A DNA stretch of 64,000 nucleotides from Clarkia xantiana subsp. parviflora (GCA_036873135.1 JAPTYO010000008.1:23413001-23477000); one strand, 5' to 3'; numbered from the stretch's first letter, positions 51,065 through 62,756 are shown. Numbers and translations are program-made. The notes: generated by a model from the sequence alone, not told the origin.

Positions 51065-51703
51065 TTATTTCCCTACTAATAATGCAACTATCAGTCTCAT
51101 ACATAAGCAAAATATGATAAAACGATACATTCTATGAAGTCGTTTCAGTTTTGCATCGGCTTCACTTAACATTCTCTCATACCTGGCTGCAATCCTAGCT
51201 GAATGGGAACACGTGCCATCTTGAACCCACATGAAAAAGCCGCAACCAAGGTCCTTCCCCGAAAACATGAACAAACGAGATGACATAACCAATTAGACGA
51301 CAATTAATTCAATTTTGAACTTCTCTCAACTTTAATTAATCAACATTACAATAAAAGTTAATAAATTGCAGAATACACAATTGCTAGGGCTGACCAAAAC
51401 CCTAAAATTACACTACTTTTACAGAAATTTCGGATTTGAACACAAATTGAGCTTCAATTAGTCTTAATCGACACTAATTGAGGATAATACAACAAGACCC
51501 ATACCCAATTACTGTAAAGGATTGCTTACATTGTAAAAAGGACAGCCATAGAACCTTCGACCGAAGTTGTCCGATGTCCACGATGTTCTAACAACAGCAA
51601 TGACGTCGTGTTCACAGTAAACGGGCTCCGCGAAGTCGCAACCACGAGTCCTTGTCGAAATTGGACGGTTCCGTCTCGCCGAGCTGGAAGAAGAGGACTT
51701 CAT
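51065..51703 (-). CDS. GRF-type zinc-finger protein with coiled coil and C-terminal membrane segment, two exons, MULE passenger
   Basis: Minus-strand exons 51703-51530 (58 codons) and 51253-51065 (62 codons plus stop) join in phase 0 across a 276-base intron with GTAAGC donor and AAG acceptor, giving about 120 residues. The N-terminus is Ser/Arg-rich. The GRF finger then reads with Cys-His and Cys-Cys pairs around TSWTSDNFGRRFYGC and CGFFMWVQD. A short coiled coil (ARYERMLSEADAKLKRLH) and a hydrophobic tail (FIIFCLCMRLIVALLVG) follow, which suggests membrane anchoring. GRF fingers bind nucleic acids in known families, and plants have many small GRF proteins of this layout (At1g43920-like, by memory). 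Unlike the neighbouring transposase, the frame is intact. It could serve the transposon or be a captured host gene. Confidence 0.78.
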
Positions 51704-51916
51704 AATGTGAAGAACCCTAATTTTTTTTTCTTCAAAACCTGTTCTTCCTCTTCCTTCTTCTAATCTACACTCATGTTTCTATTCTTGAAGTGAAGGCACG
51801 TGATATTGCACGGTTTTGTTATAATTTGATAATAGGGGTATTTTAGTCATTTCAAATCTACTTAAATTATTAATAAAATTGGTGAAAATATTTAAGGGGG
51901 CAATAAAGTCATTTCA

Positions 51917-52067
51917 CCGAATTATGTCTAAGTTAACAGTTTTTTTTGGACGGAAAACCAAATTTTAACAAAATTGAAACCTTTGACACTTTATTTTAAC
52001 AAATGAATCTTCAGACATCTAATTTTAACATAGAGCAAACCTTGGACAGTTTTTTAGTTATTAACCC
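51917..52067 (-). repeat. Right terminal inverted repeat of the MULE
   Basis: Reads GGGTTAATAACTAAAAAACT on the minus strand, with TGTC motifs spaced 31, 29 and 31 bp, each preceded by GTTAAAAT. Confidence 0.88.
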
Positions 52068-52076
52068 TAATTTAAT

Positions 52077-53649
52077 TTTCACTATTTCATATATTCTTTT
52101 AGGGAATAGAACCTAAACACTTCCAATTTTGACCCATGTGTCAGTTTTGTCTGAGGTATACAAATACTATCCGAATTTTCATATAATGTTGTTATTTGGT
52201 GTCTCCGTCTATTTTTAAGGTTAAATTGGATGGAATGTGCTCACGTGACCAGCATGTGAGTGAATAATTTTAAAAATTTCTAAAATAGCTCATCTCCAAT
52301 TCCGTCCACCACCACCGATTTCGGCCACCCACCTCCAATTCCGGCCACCACCACCAATTCCTGCCCGGTCACCCACCTTTTTCTTCTTCTCTCTCTCCTG
52401 TAACCTTCTTCTTTTCTCTCTCAACCTCCCCATTCTTCTTCTTTTCTCTCTCTCTTCTCTCTCTCTAGGATCAGCTTCATCTTCTTCTCTCTCTAGGACC
52501 AACTTCTTCTTCTTATTCCCTCTCTCTCTCGGCCATAACCAGCTGCAGCTGCACCGCCATAGCCGTAATAAAAAACTTAAGAAGAACTTAAGACAAACTT
52601 ATTAGCTCTCTTATTTATTTCTTCTAATAACGAGATGTGAATTTGTTTTGTAATTTTAAGATTTTTTTTTATGATGAGACGTGTAGAATAACAATAAATT
52701 GAAGATTCGAGTGCGATTTCGTTATTTGGGTCGGTTTTTATTTGATTATATGTAAGCCACATGGCCAATTCAATCTAGATTAGACCGAATATTTGACGAA
52801 ACTAACATTTTATCAACAAATGAAACATAAATTAACAAATTGTCTAGTTGAATATTTATGTACACTTGAAATAATACTTAAAGTTAAGATTCAAATTGTA
52901 TATTTGCTTTCCATGCTTTATTTTAACATATTTTATTATTAAATCGTCAAACAACCACATATAAACTATTAGCATTTAATATGAAATAAATTAATTTTGA
53001 ATAAAAAATATTATATGTAATGATGTGACACTTAGTGCATTCTTAAGTTTAAAGAATGCATTATAGAAAAATATTTGAGTTTTACTTTTAAAAAGTACTA
53101 TTTAAACAATTGTAACAATATTATTAATTAATGTTTTACATAAAAAAATATAATGCTCACATTTAAGAAATGTTATGTAATACTATGTAAAATCATTGTG
53201 AATGCTCTTAGCTTATTTTGAATGTAAAAAAATCATAATTAACACTAATAATTTATTAGTGGTTATAGGAAAATTTAATAATAAAATATATTTAGTAAAA
53301 CTACTAAAGAGTAAATATATACTATTTTAGTTACTTAAATTATTTGAGAGCAAAAATTATTTAGGCGCGTCTTAACTTAAATACTACGTAAATTGTACTT
53401 AAATGTCCTATGCGACAATTTTAAGTACTATAAGTTATGCAAAAATATTGTGGATGCTCCAAGTAACAAAACTTAATTTAGTAATTTGATCATTAACCTG
53501 AAAAATTAACTCTAAGTAATTTTGTCTACCATTTTTTTAATTTTATTTATTAAAATAACTCTATTTAGTTAATTGATATCAGATTTGATATGTTTTATCA
53601 CTCTAGCATCTACTTTAATGTGGATCCCAATTTTTAGAAGTTGTTGGCT
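52077..53649. other. AT-rich spacer, no gene seen
   Basis: 52290-52540 is a low-complexity stretch (CCACCACC/CCGGCCACC units, then CTTCTT/CTCTCT). The rest is AT-rich without ORFs worth calling. Confidence 0.6.
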
Positions 53650-53658
53650 TCCTTACTA

Positions 53659-54596
53659 GAGTGAATTCCCAAAATAGGTTCGTTTGGCAAACTTATTCCC
53701 AAAATAGGCTTCTTCAGAAACTAATTCTCAAACTAGGTTTTTCTATTTTTTTAATTAAATATATTTTTTATTTTACATCCCAAAGTTTATATTTTGTTAC
53801 AGTTGACCCTAAACCGAAATGATACGAGAAATATATTAGAAAAATTGAAAAAAAAATATGGTAAATATATGTAAAAGTTAAAACTAAAAAAATAATAAAT
53901 TATTAATTGTGAAAAAAAATTGTAAAAATAAATTATACTAAATATATAAATTATAAAAAAAAAAAAGTTGTGATATAAAATGTAAAGAAACTAAATACTC
54001 ATGATTTTTTAAGTACGAAAATATAAAAATGAAAGGGTACATAAACCCTAAACAAAACGTGTTAAATTTATAAAATTAGAACCGAAAAAAAAAACAAATA
54101 AACTAATTTAAATTTTAAAAATCAATAGAATGAATTTATGAATGAATTTCAGTTTGTATATTTTTTTTTCCGTACTCTCGATGAATAGCTTTTATATCAT
54201 TATATGTTGTTTTTTTTTCCAATACAAATTTGTTTAAAACTTACTAATTTTTGTATGTATATTTTATCCTTTAATTTCACATATTTTTTAAGAATTAAAA
54301 GCTACAAAAAAAATATTTGTTTGATTATTTTTTAATGTATATTTTTATCATTTCATTAATTATTTTTTATTTTATTTTTATTTTTTTTCATATATTTAAT
54401 CTTCTTAAATTTCAATTTTTTTTCTTGTATTATATTCTGATTGAGGGTTCATTTGTAATATAATGTAAACTTTAGGATGCAAAGTAAATAATATATATTA
54501 TTAAAAATACGAAAAGACCTATTTTGGGAATTAGTTTCTGAACAAGCCTAGTTTGAGAATTAGTTTCGAAAAAGAACCTAGTTTGGTCATTCACTC
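53659..54596. mobile_element. 938-bp MULE-type MITE, second family
   Basis: Inverted ends of about 90 bp start GAGTGAAT(T/G)(C/A)CCAAA. They contain a repeated phrase ((C/T)TCNNAA(A/C)TAGG) three times each. A perfect 9-bp target duplication TCCTTACTA lies at 53650-53658 and 54597-54605. The core is extremely AT-rich and non-coding. The 9-bp duplication suggests Mutator-type mobilisation, but the ends differ from the 8.8-kb MULE. Confidence 0.85.
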
Positions 54597-54605
54597 TCCT
54601 TACTA

Positions 54606-55255
54606 GGTGTGACATGCCAGTGCATATAAAGACTCATCAAATCAATTATCTCGGGAAGAAGTAGGCGCAAGTGTGCAATTCGAGGCTGATTTGGTATTAC
54701 TCTCCACGCATGTAGTCTCCCTATTACGGATTTAAATCATCCATTCCCATATTGTCTCTCATCACTAAGATTTTGACATGTATCTATAAATTTAATATTT
54801 TTCTTTTAAAATTAATTCATTTCAATAGATTTCTATAAAAAAAAATACAAAATTAACTATATCAAATACATATATCAAAATTACAATAGTAAAGTACAAT
54901 TTGAGACATAAAGAGTTGGGCAAATTATCTAATCCACTACCCTTGCTTTCTCAGGTTGAAGAAGACCAAAACAGATGGGCTTAATATTTATATAGGCCTG
55001 ATGCTTGATTTTCTAAATGAGCTAAAGCTGATCATTTAAAATATTAAGTGTGTAGGTATATGGGCTCACTAGAGATCTCAGAACTTTAATCATACAATTC
55101 TGACATAAAGTACGAAAGGAGTTTTCATTTAATGGGTGGTGGAAGTGGAACTCGCATGAACATTTTTAACAATTTAGCAGATAAGATTATAGTCAATTGT
55201 AAGCAATTGCTCCTGAACGTGTTTGGAATGGCTGTGTCAATCACCACCAGCGTCT
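54606..55255. other. Spacer, no gene seen
   Basis: AT-rich, no supported ORF or repeat. Confidence 0.55.
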
Positions 55256-55263
55256 ATTACGTC

Positions 55264-56599
55264 TAGGGTTGGGCAGAAAAACCGGTTTGGACGAACCGAA
55301 TCAGTTTGAACCGGTTCTGTTGTGATTCGGTTCTGTAAGAGAATATATTGTGTGGTTCTAGGCCGGTTCAAAACAGGTTCTGAACCGGTTCTAAACTGAT
55401 GCAGGCGGAACCGAGTAGTTTCGAAGAATTTTGGCCGTGAATAGTATTTTTCGGGCAGAAACAACATTCCGGTATTTTTTTTTTTGTAGTTTTCAACTTA
55501 TTCGGGACTTGTTCGTTATTTTTGGTTATTTAATAGATTAGGGTTTCTATTTAAGACATTGTTGGCCGAATTTTACATTCAGTTATTGATAAATCAGAGA
55601 ATCGAGGTTTTTCCTCAACCCTGCGTTCGTTTTCGTTTTGCATTCGATTTCTGCGCACCTATCCCACCATCATGCCGCATCATAAACCGAACCGGATCTC
55701 TTAAAAAATTTACAAAAAACCCTAATTTCTGAAGAGCAGCAGCCGCCAAACCCATCAGACTCCACTGATGATCCACTTAGTTGATAACTTCCCCTTTTGA
55801 GCTCCGTCTCCTGCGACAGGATTAGAATCCGGCGAGACATGCCCAACTCCTTCTCCGACGAGACATGCCAAGCTCCGTATCCGACGGTTGTTGATGGGGC
55901 ATAGGAAGAGAATCGCTGCCCCGCGCTCCAAGAAACTGCTCCGACAGCCGCTCCCGGCGCCGATGCTTCTTCAGACAAAGCCGAGACAGAGACCACCGTC
56001 GTCGGCTTGATCGAATCTGGTGCTCCTCGTTCCGTGGCGGAGCAAGATCCAAGCATCTTCACGATTTTTGGGTACAATACCATTTTCAGATAGTAATAAT
56101 AAAGAAAATTGAGGCACACCTAATATGATGTTCATTCAATTTCTTTTTGTTTTTGGCTGGTATTGTTGATGGAAGACTTCGCATGTGGTCTATTTCTTAG
56201 CATTTTGGCAACTTTATCTACGAATCAGGTGCCTGCTCGTTCCACGGTGGAGCGAGGTCAAGGCTCGTTCTCTACAGTCAAGTTAGAATGCAAACGAGCC
56301 TTGATTTGAATCTGATTGATCCAGTGGCGATTGAAAATCCGAATGATTCCACAAAAGAGAGTGTCCAGGACAGAGTCAACAGAAAATAGCGAATGGAGAT
56401 AAGGGCTAAGTAGTGGAGCTAAAACCATAAGATTACAAAATAAGGTTCGGACCGTTCGAACCGGTTTGTGAAGGTTTGTTTCTCTAGCTCCAAATTATTT
56501 TCGGTTCTTGCCTGATGTACAGAACCGGTTGAACCAGAAATTCGATTCCAGTTCGGTTCTGAACCGGTTCGGCCCAAAACCGAACCATGCTCTGCCCTA
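55264..56599. mobile_element. 1.3-kb non-autonomous hAT-type element
   Basis: Starts TAGGGTTGGGCAG and ends CTCTGCCCTA, with CCGGTTCGG-rich subterminal regions at both ends. A perfect 8-bp target duplication ATTACGTC lies at 55256-55263 and 56600-56607, the hallmark of hAT insertion. The interior shows minus-strand ORFs (56119-55670, 56052-55822) with no domain I recognise and no hAT transposase motif. Confidence 0.87.
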
Positions 56600-56849
56600 A
56601 TTACGTCTAAATTAGTTTTCGTAAATAAAGTTCATTAGAGGAAGTAGTAGATGTGAGCCAGTCAATTATGACGTGATAGAAGCGGAGCTCTCCAACATAT
56701 ATGACAAACCTAAATCCGATTTAAGGCGAATATGTTTTGAAAATATGCATTTTGAAGAGTCGCCGCTAGTTAATTATTAAACTTGTTGCCCGAAAGTCCT
56801 TGTGGCCTTTATGGGCTTTGTTTGAGCCCAATTTTTTAGAAGTGAATGG

Positions 56850-57895
56850 CAATTGTGCTTGCCAAGTATATTTATGCGGTGTTTGAATACCACGCCGAAA
56901 ATTGTCGCAGATGATGCTACATCCTTCCCGGCGTTAGAGGCGTGGAAACATTCTGACTACCTTTGCAGGAACGCTATCATGAGCTGTCTTACCGACCCGC
57001 TGTATCATGTTTACAGCAAGACGATGTCTTCGAGGAGCTGTGGATGTCTATTAATTCAAAATATGAGTTGGAGGATGCTGGAAGGAAGAAATTCCTTGTT
57101 AGTAAACTGTTTGAATTTAAAATGGTGGATAAAAAATATGTGATGCAGTAGGTGAATGCGCTCTTAAATTTGCTTCAGGAGCTCCATGATGCGCATATGG
57201 CCTTTACCGAGTCATTCAAAGCGGCTGTGATCATGGAGAACCTTCCTCCCAGGTGGGATTGGTTCAAGGGCTACCTGAAGCATAAAACAAAGGAGATGCC
57301 GGTGTCAGAAGTGCTCAACAAGATCGCCACCCAGGAGGGTCTCTAGAAGAATGCCTAGGGAAATTCGGTCGGCCCAATGAGAACGATCAACTCGGCCAAG
57401 GCTAATGTGGTGGAACATAACCCGGGTCCGAGCAGGCAGGGCTATCGTGGAAGAGGAAAGAAGCCGCAATACAAGGGGTCAACCTAGGTCCGAAAGGCGG
57501 TGTCTCCAAGAAATCCAAAGGCGGCAAATCTTCTAAAGGAGGCAAGGGACCTCGAGGAGGACAAGGCTCTCAAGCTCCACAACGTTTTCTAGGTAGCTGC
57601 TTTAATTGTGGTAAGGTATGCCACAATTCTATTGAGTGCAGGTTCCCTAGGAAACAGGAGGCCCACGTGGCAGCGATTACCGAGGACTTGGATGACCTTA
57701 ACTTAACCGCGTTGGTGTTAGAGGTCAATATGGATGATTCCAACCCAATTGAGTGGTGGGAAGACACCGGCGCCACAAAGCATGTCTGCTTGAGTAAGCG
57801 TTGTTCTCAAGCTTGGAGGAGGTGGATACCAGAGAATCCCTTTACATGGGAAACTCTACCTCATCGGCGATTAAAGACAAGGGAACGGTGGTTTA
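56850..57895 (+). pseudogene. Copia-type gag-protease relic
   Basis: In shifting frames it reads as a UBN2-type copia gag: FPALEAWKHSDYLCRNAI, DVFEELWMSINSKYE, ALLNLLQELHDAHMAFTESF, IMENLPPRWDWFKGYL. Next come a basic Gly-rich stretch, a CCHC-like knuckle CFNCGKVCHNSIEC (about 57598-57640; the Gly-His spacing is altered) and a protease start WWEDTGATKHVC (about 57753-57790) with the catalytic D-T-G. Stops at about 57149 and 57343 and frame changes break it. Integrase, RT and LTRs are absent. It belongs to a copia lineage other than the left-half family, whose coding parts it does not overlap. Confidence 0.8.
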
Positions 57896-57899
57896 GTTT

Positions 57900-58785
57900 A
57901 ATATTAATATGTTATATTTATTTTAAGTATCTTTGATAATTTTAAGTAATTTTAGATTTGCTTTATTGAGAAATTATAATTTTATTTACGTATAATTGAT
58001 TTCTAGTCGACAATTCCCTTGTGATGAAATTTATTCTTTATTTCATCATTTTTTAACAAATGTGAAGTTATTTATATATATATATATATGTAAAATATGA
58101 AATTGGCAATTTTTTAATCAACGTCTTATTTCGTAATGGAGGGAATTTTAATCAATGTCTTATTTCGTAATAGACCCCACAATTATAATCTCTGATCATA
58201 AACTGATTTAAGCCTTGGTGTTTAATTAATTATGCACTAGCTAATCCATATTTTTAGTTAGACTAATAATTAATTGATGACAACTCTTAAAAATCCATAC
58301 TTTTCAATACATCGCCTTAGATCGGATTTAATTATGACATTTTGGCGTCTCTGTTGAAATTTTAAAGAGTTCAGACTCATCATTTTTTCGCTTGTTTTCA
58401 TATTTCTTTGAGTTTTATTTTTTATTCTATTCAATATTCTAACTTTTTGTTTGTTTAGGTGCGAAATTTTATGCTTATAACTATCTATTTGCATCGTTTA
58501 AATTCGCACACACCACTTTTAGAATAGTTTCCAAAACGCTTCAAACACGGGGTGACTGAGAAACGCTGGAGGTTTAGTACGGTATGACCAGAGCGCATGA
58601 TCCGCCGTTCAAAAGGTCTTGTGATCCCTAACATTTGCGCGCGTGAGAGGGAGGGGGGGGGGGGGGGAAGGAACGACTGCGTCGGGAGTCTATTTGTGGA
58701 ACATACCTTTTAGAGCAAATCCACACAATTTTTTAGGACCCCTAATCTGGCATTTTTTATCCATCTCTTTTCTCGTTAAGGGTTA
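57900..58785. other. AT-rich spacer with a G run
   Basis: No gene seen. A TA run at about 58075-58090 and a G run at about 58651-58667. Confidence 0.55.
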
Positions 58786-59300
58786 TGTCACGCCCCGAAA
58801 TCCACCTTGGAAGTTAGGGGTGATGGCTATTATTTACTAGTAATAAACTTGTAAATAACGAAGCCTCAAAAGATCATTTAATTGAAAACAACTCTAATTC
58901 CATAGGTATTCTAATACAAGGAATCATGATACTTAAATAATCCAACATCTCTCTATACATAAGTATCAAATTCAAGGGAATAACACAAACTGCATACCTC
59001 TAATGCGTTCTCTAAAATAATCCAAAAATCAAGTGTATCCACGTCATTAAATACGAAACATTTGACGCTTTATCTGCTTATCCTGAACTTGAGTAGTTGA
59101 CAACTTCATGATTCATGCTTCTGCTGCGCACTCTGACATCATCCAAAATCAACGCCTCGGAATATCGCATAGAAGGTCACCGGTATTGATGATCTGAAGT
59201 ACTATTTACTCGTCCTGAAACTAAGGAGATAATAGGGGTAAGTTGCTGGGAGCAACTCAGTAAGTAGTGACCACTTATTCCTATTGGATCTAGCTCTCGG

Positions 59301-59303
<3 letters not shown>

Positions 59304-59346
<43 letters not shown>
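59304..59346. repeat. AT microsatellite
   Basis: About 20 AT units. Confidence 0.9.
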
Positions 59347-59352
<6 letters not shown>

Positions 59353-59650
59353 CTAGGTCATAGTGGTAATAAATATAAGGTTTTCAACTAACGTCAAAAT
59401 AATACAAAGTTCAAAAACTTTCACAAAACATATTTGATCAAAGTCGGAGGTTAAACAATAGGTGCATAACTTATCAAAATTCAGAAACGAATCAGAGTCG
59501 GAGGTCATTCAGAAACAGAGGCTTCGAACTTAATCGAATGCCGGAACAGATCAGAGGTTTCGAACTTAATCGAAATTCAGAACAGAACATATCAGATCAG
59601 AGGTTGCTCTAGTCTTTTCACCACGCCTACGATGCCTGCATGAAGGCTCC

Positions 59651-59762
59651 AATGTTTTCCCCCATTGGAAGGATGCAGAGCCCAGGTATGCCGCTGGGTC
59701 GGCTCAAATGTTTTCCCCCATTGGAAGGATACAGAGCCCAGATATTCCGCTGGGTCGGCCAA
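59651..59762 (+). repeat. 56-bp direct duplication
   Basis: AATGTTTTCCCCCATTGGAA starts units at 59651 and 59707; both end CGCTGGGTCGGC, with a few differences. Confidence 0.92.
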
Positions 59763-61374
59763 AAGCGATCGAACTTCGTATGCATACGCCGGAGGGGCCC
59801 TCGTAAGGGTTCAGGCCGTAGCCAGACTTACGAGCACAGAGTCAGAGACAGAGGTCGAACTTCATAAAATAGGTTTTCCGAGACAAAAGTCGCATTTCAT
59901 AAAATAGGTTTCCGAGACCAAAGTCGAACTTCATAAATTAGGTTTCCATTAAAAATTTCCATCAAAACATTATATCAAGGCATATCACGGAAACATTCTT
60001 GAAAATTGAGCACATCAAAATATACGTAATTCATAACAGAACTTCAAGCACTTGATCCGAATTTCAAAATAGGAAAATTATATTCATGCTCGAAAAGGGC
60101 TTATCTTTGAAACTTCATGCAGTGCAGAAAATATTTATTTTGTAAATATAGGAATAAGCTAAAACTACTTACCTCAACTGAACCCCAAAAACCGACGTCA
60201 ATAGCTCCGTCGAACCTATTTCCCTAAAAATGATACGATAACATGTATAAGACCTTCTGTCTGAGCCACAAAGCCCTCTAAATTTCCAGCCACTAAATCA
60301 TAACTCAAATATCCTAGGGTCCAATTCAGATTTCAGATTCACTGCTCCCGTCACGGCACGCAAAACTAGGCAAAAACCCGGTATCCTATTATACGCTGAT
60401 TTTTCGACCATCTCAGAAAAATTCCCAAAAATTACTGTAAGTAGAGTTTTCAATTATTAGACCAACGCCGAAACGGTGTCGCGTTTCGACATCCGGGTGG
60501 CTCACACGAGTCGGTCAAAGTTGGCCGGGCGTGGTCAACTTCATCTTTAACCTAAGACCAGATTTTACAGATTGCTGAGCCAATTTCGGGAGCTCGGTTC
60601 TCCCTCGTCCGGGCTGGATTTTGGGTGTTCTTGGTGTCAATGGAAAGCCCTTACAATTAACTACAAGATCATGGATTTATTGTTGCGAAATAATCAGTAA
60701 AGATACAACTTTTATGGCCTTAAAGTTCACGGTTCAACATAATTTCTGAAATTCGGTTTCGTCACTTGTAATAGATTACTTAGGTCCCCTAGAGTCTAAC
60801 CATGGCCAGAAATGAGAATAAGCACCACCAAAACGTAATCCACCATTAACGACCTTCGAAGCTTTCTCTCTTTAAGAATAAACATCTAACACTGAAAGTA
60901 TGCGAAGAAAACTATGGAGTTTACCTTAATCGTGATCTGAAACTTCATCGGACACTCATAGATACTCAATTTTGTCTACAACCATAGTGGCTTGGTCGGG
61001 CTTCGAGAATTCGCTAGTTTCTTGTGTTGAGATTCTCTCTTACTCTCCAAGCTCTTTAGGGTTTGATTGGGCTACGAAATCAGATGAGAGAACCCTTAGA
61101 TGGAGTAGACGGCACAAAAAAACCCTTCAATCTTGATTTGTAGTGATTTGGATGCCTTAGCTAAAACAAAATCTGTCTTAGGGCCCATCACTCCACAAAA
61201 CCTACGTGATATATTATAGGTTTGTAGAGAGAAAATAGGTTTTGACCTTAAACTTTGCCCTTATATTATATTAGAACCTGAATTTTCCAACTTGCAAAAT
61301 TGGTCCTCTGATTTTATGCAGGTTTTACATATTATAAGGTAAATACTAAGTCTTCCTAAATGTATAAAAAAAAT

Positions 61375-61880
61375 TTATCAAGCATGCATCCCATTGCATT
61401 AAAAAAACAGCTTAACATTAAGTTTCTTAGTTGTACATTTTTTATTTTTAACATGTATCACATATGCATTATTTAAAAAAAAAAAAACATTTATTTTTAG
61501 TTTCAAGTATGCACCCAATATGCATTATAAACAAAACTTTAAGGTAAAGTGTAAGTTCTCTTAGTTGTAGAGCTTTTAAGTTTAAACATGCGTCACATAT
61601 GCATTATTTTCAAAAAAAAAAAACGTGAATTTTTAATTTCAAACATGCATCAAATATGTATTTTTTTTATTAAAAAAATTCTAGGTAGATCGTAAGTTAT
61701 CTTAGCTGTAGAGCTTTTAATTTCAAAAGCATTGCATATGCATTATTTTCAAAAAATAATTTCTACCATTTTTTTTAAAATTTCAAGCATACATCTTAAA
61801 TGCATTGTTAAGGTAAACTGTTGTAAGTTATAAGTTTCTTAGCAGTAGAACTTTGACTTTCAAGCATGCATGTTTGTTTT
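61375..61880. repeat. AT-rich tandem repeat, about 140-bp period
   Basis: TTTCAAGCATGCATC-like motifs at about 61378, 61501, 61638, 61782 and 61858 alternate with AAGTT(T/C)(C/T)CTTAGTTGTAGA-like motifs at about 61420, 61551, 61692 and 61832. Units are diverged, with A and T runs of varying length. Confidence 0.75.
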
Positions 61881-62353
61881 AAAAAAACTTAAAGCGTCAT
61901 TCATTTTTGTCAAATGTGTATTGCGATTTTTTCGGTAATATTAACTCTGAAAATAGAATAACACTCTCATGAGTTAGCAATTTTTTAAGAGTTGATACAG
62001 ATTTTGAAAAAAATTAGCTTGATTTTTCGGTTGAGTGTGACTATATAAGTTTAACAAAGGACAAGAAAACCTTTGTCAAAAAAATTGTTTTAAGCATTTG
62101 TCCTCGTTCGAACCAAATAGTAAGGCACCGAATGAGCTCGGTGAACTCCGAATAGAATAAAGTACCTTAGATCAGAAATTCTAATTCTTCCTGAAACGTA
62201 ATTAAAATTATAAAATAAATGACATTTGAGTTTTCACAAAAAAAAAAAATGCATGCATGCATGACATCACTCATCATTTATATTAATTTTCATATTTGAT
62301 ATTTTCAGGTACCTTTTGTTAGGTGTCTTACGCATACAAGTTGTTTCGACCGA
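61881..62353. other. Upstream region of the orphan gene
   Basis: AT-rich. A possible acceptor TTTTCAG ends near 62309, so a 5' exon may lie further upstream. Nothing else seen. Confidence 0.4.
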
Positions 62354-62756
62354 ATGGAGCAGAAAAATGAGAATATTCAGCAGGTCCAATTACATAACGA
62401 GGAAGTTGCTCACTCAAGATGTCCAACACCCAGGTATGAGAAGTCATAATTAATTTTATCCTCGAAGTTTGAGTGTCTCTCTGCTTTTTTGTAGCTCAGA
62501 TAATCATTTCAATCAACACACATGTCACGCATATCATGCCCACAACTCTTTGCTCGTCGACCGTACTTGTGTCAACCGTTGTACTTCAGACAGTCTTGAT
62601 GCCTCTAAAACTTCACTTAACATTTGGGGCACGTCTGATCAAACTCCAGACCATCTATGGGTGTTTCTAAACTTGGCCATTCATTTAGTATGCGGCAATC
62701 ATAACCCAATGGGAGCTAACTGTGCGGAAGATTATTTTGAGATCAAGCATGACTAA
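62354..62756 (+). CDS. Small unrecognised protein, two exons
   Basis: Exon 62354-62433 (ATG, MEQKNENIQQVQLHNEE...) and exon 62495-62756 join in phase across a 61-base intron with GTATGA donor, T-rich tract and TTTTGTAG acceptor, giving 113 residues. It is fairly rich in Cys and His (CHAYHAH, RTCVNRC, NCAEDYFE) and hydrophobic near the end (LWVFLNLAIHLVC). I do not recognise a family. Longer versions starting upstream (open back to about 62310) are possible. It may be a real small gene, the 3' end of a longer gene, or a transposon fragment. Confidence 0.42.

Larger units (their letters stand above)
43238..52067 (+). mobile_element. 8.8-kb Mutator-like element (MULE)
   Basis: Imperfect inverted repeats of about 150 bp (43238-43384 and 51917-52067) begin GGGTTAATAACTAAAAAA. 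A perfect 9-bp target duplication TAATTTAAT flanks it (43229-43237, 52068-52076), as expected for Mutator-type insertion. It carries a broken transposase gene on the plus strand and a GRF-domain gene on the minus strand. It has direct repeats in the 5' leader, a 31-bp array in an intron and a 93-bp array before the 3' end. The MITE at 38903 has the same ends and could have been mobilised by an active relative. Confidence 0.93.
58786..61250 (-). mobile_element. Gypsy-LTR-like segment, possibly a partial or solo LTR
   Basis: Begins TGTCACGCCCCGAAATCC, which I recognise as the border of a common plant gypsy-type LTR group. It then has the typical phrase GAGCAACTCAGTAAGTAGTG (59249 onward), a TA microsatellite and a duplicated 56-bp unit. 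On the minus strand the 60840-61190 part looks like a transcribed leader. The matching far border (GGGGCGTGACA) was not found, so extent and class are uncertain. Confidence 0.42.

Noticed and set aside
52290..52502. Glu/Arg-rich minus-strand ORF
   Set aside because: Low-complexity CT-rich DNA read on the other strand.
55237..55467. Minus-strand ORF at the hAT left end
   Set aside because: Falls on the CCGGTTCGG-rich subterminal repeat of the transposon.
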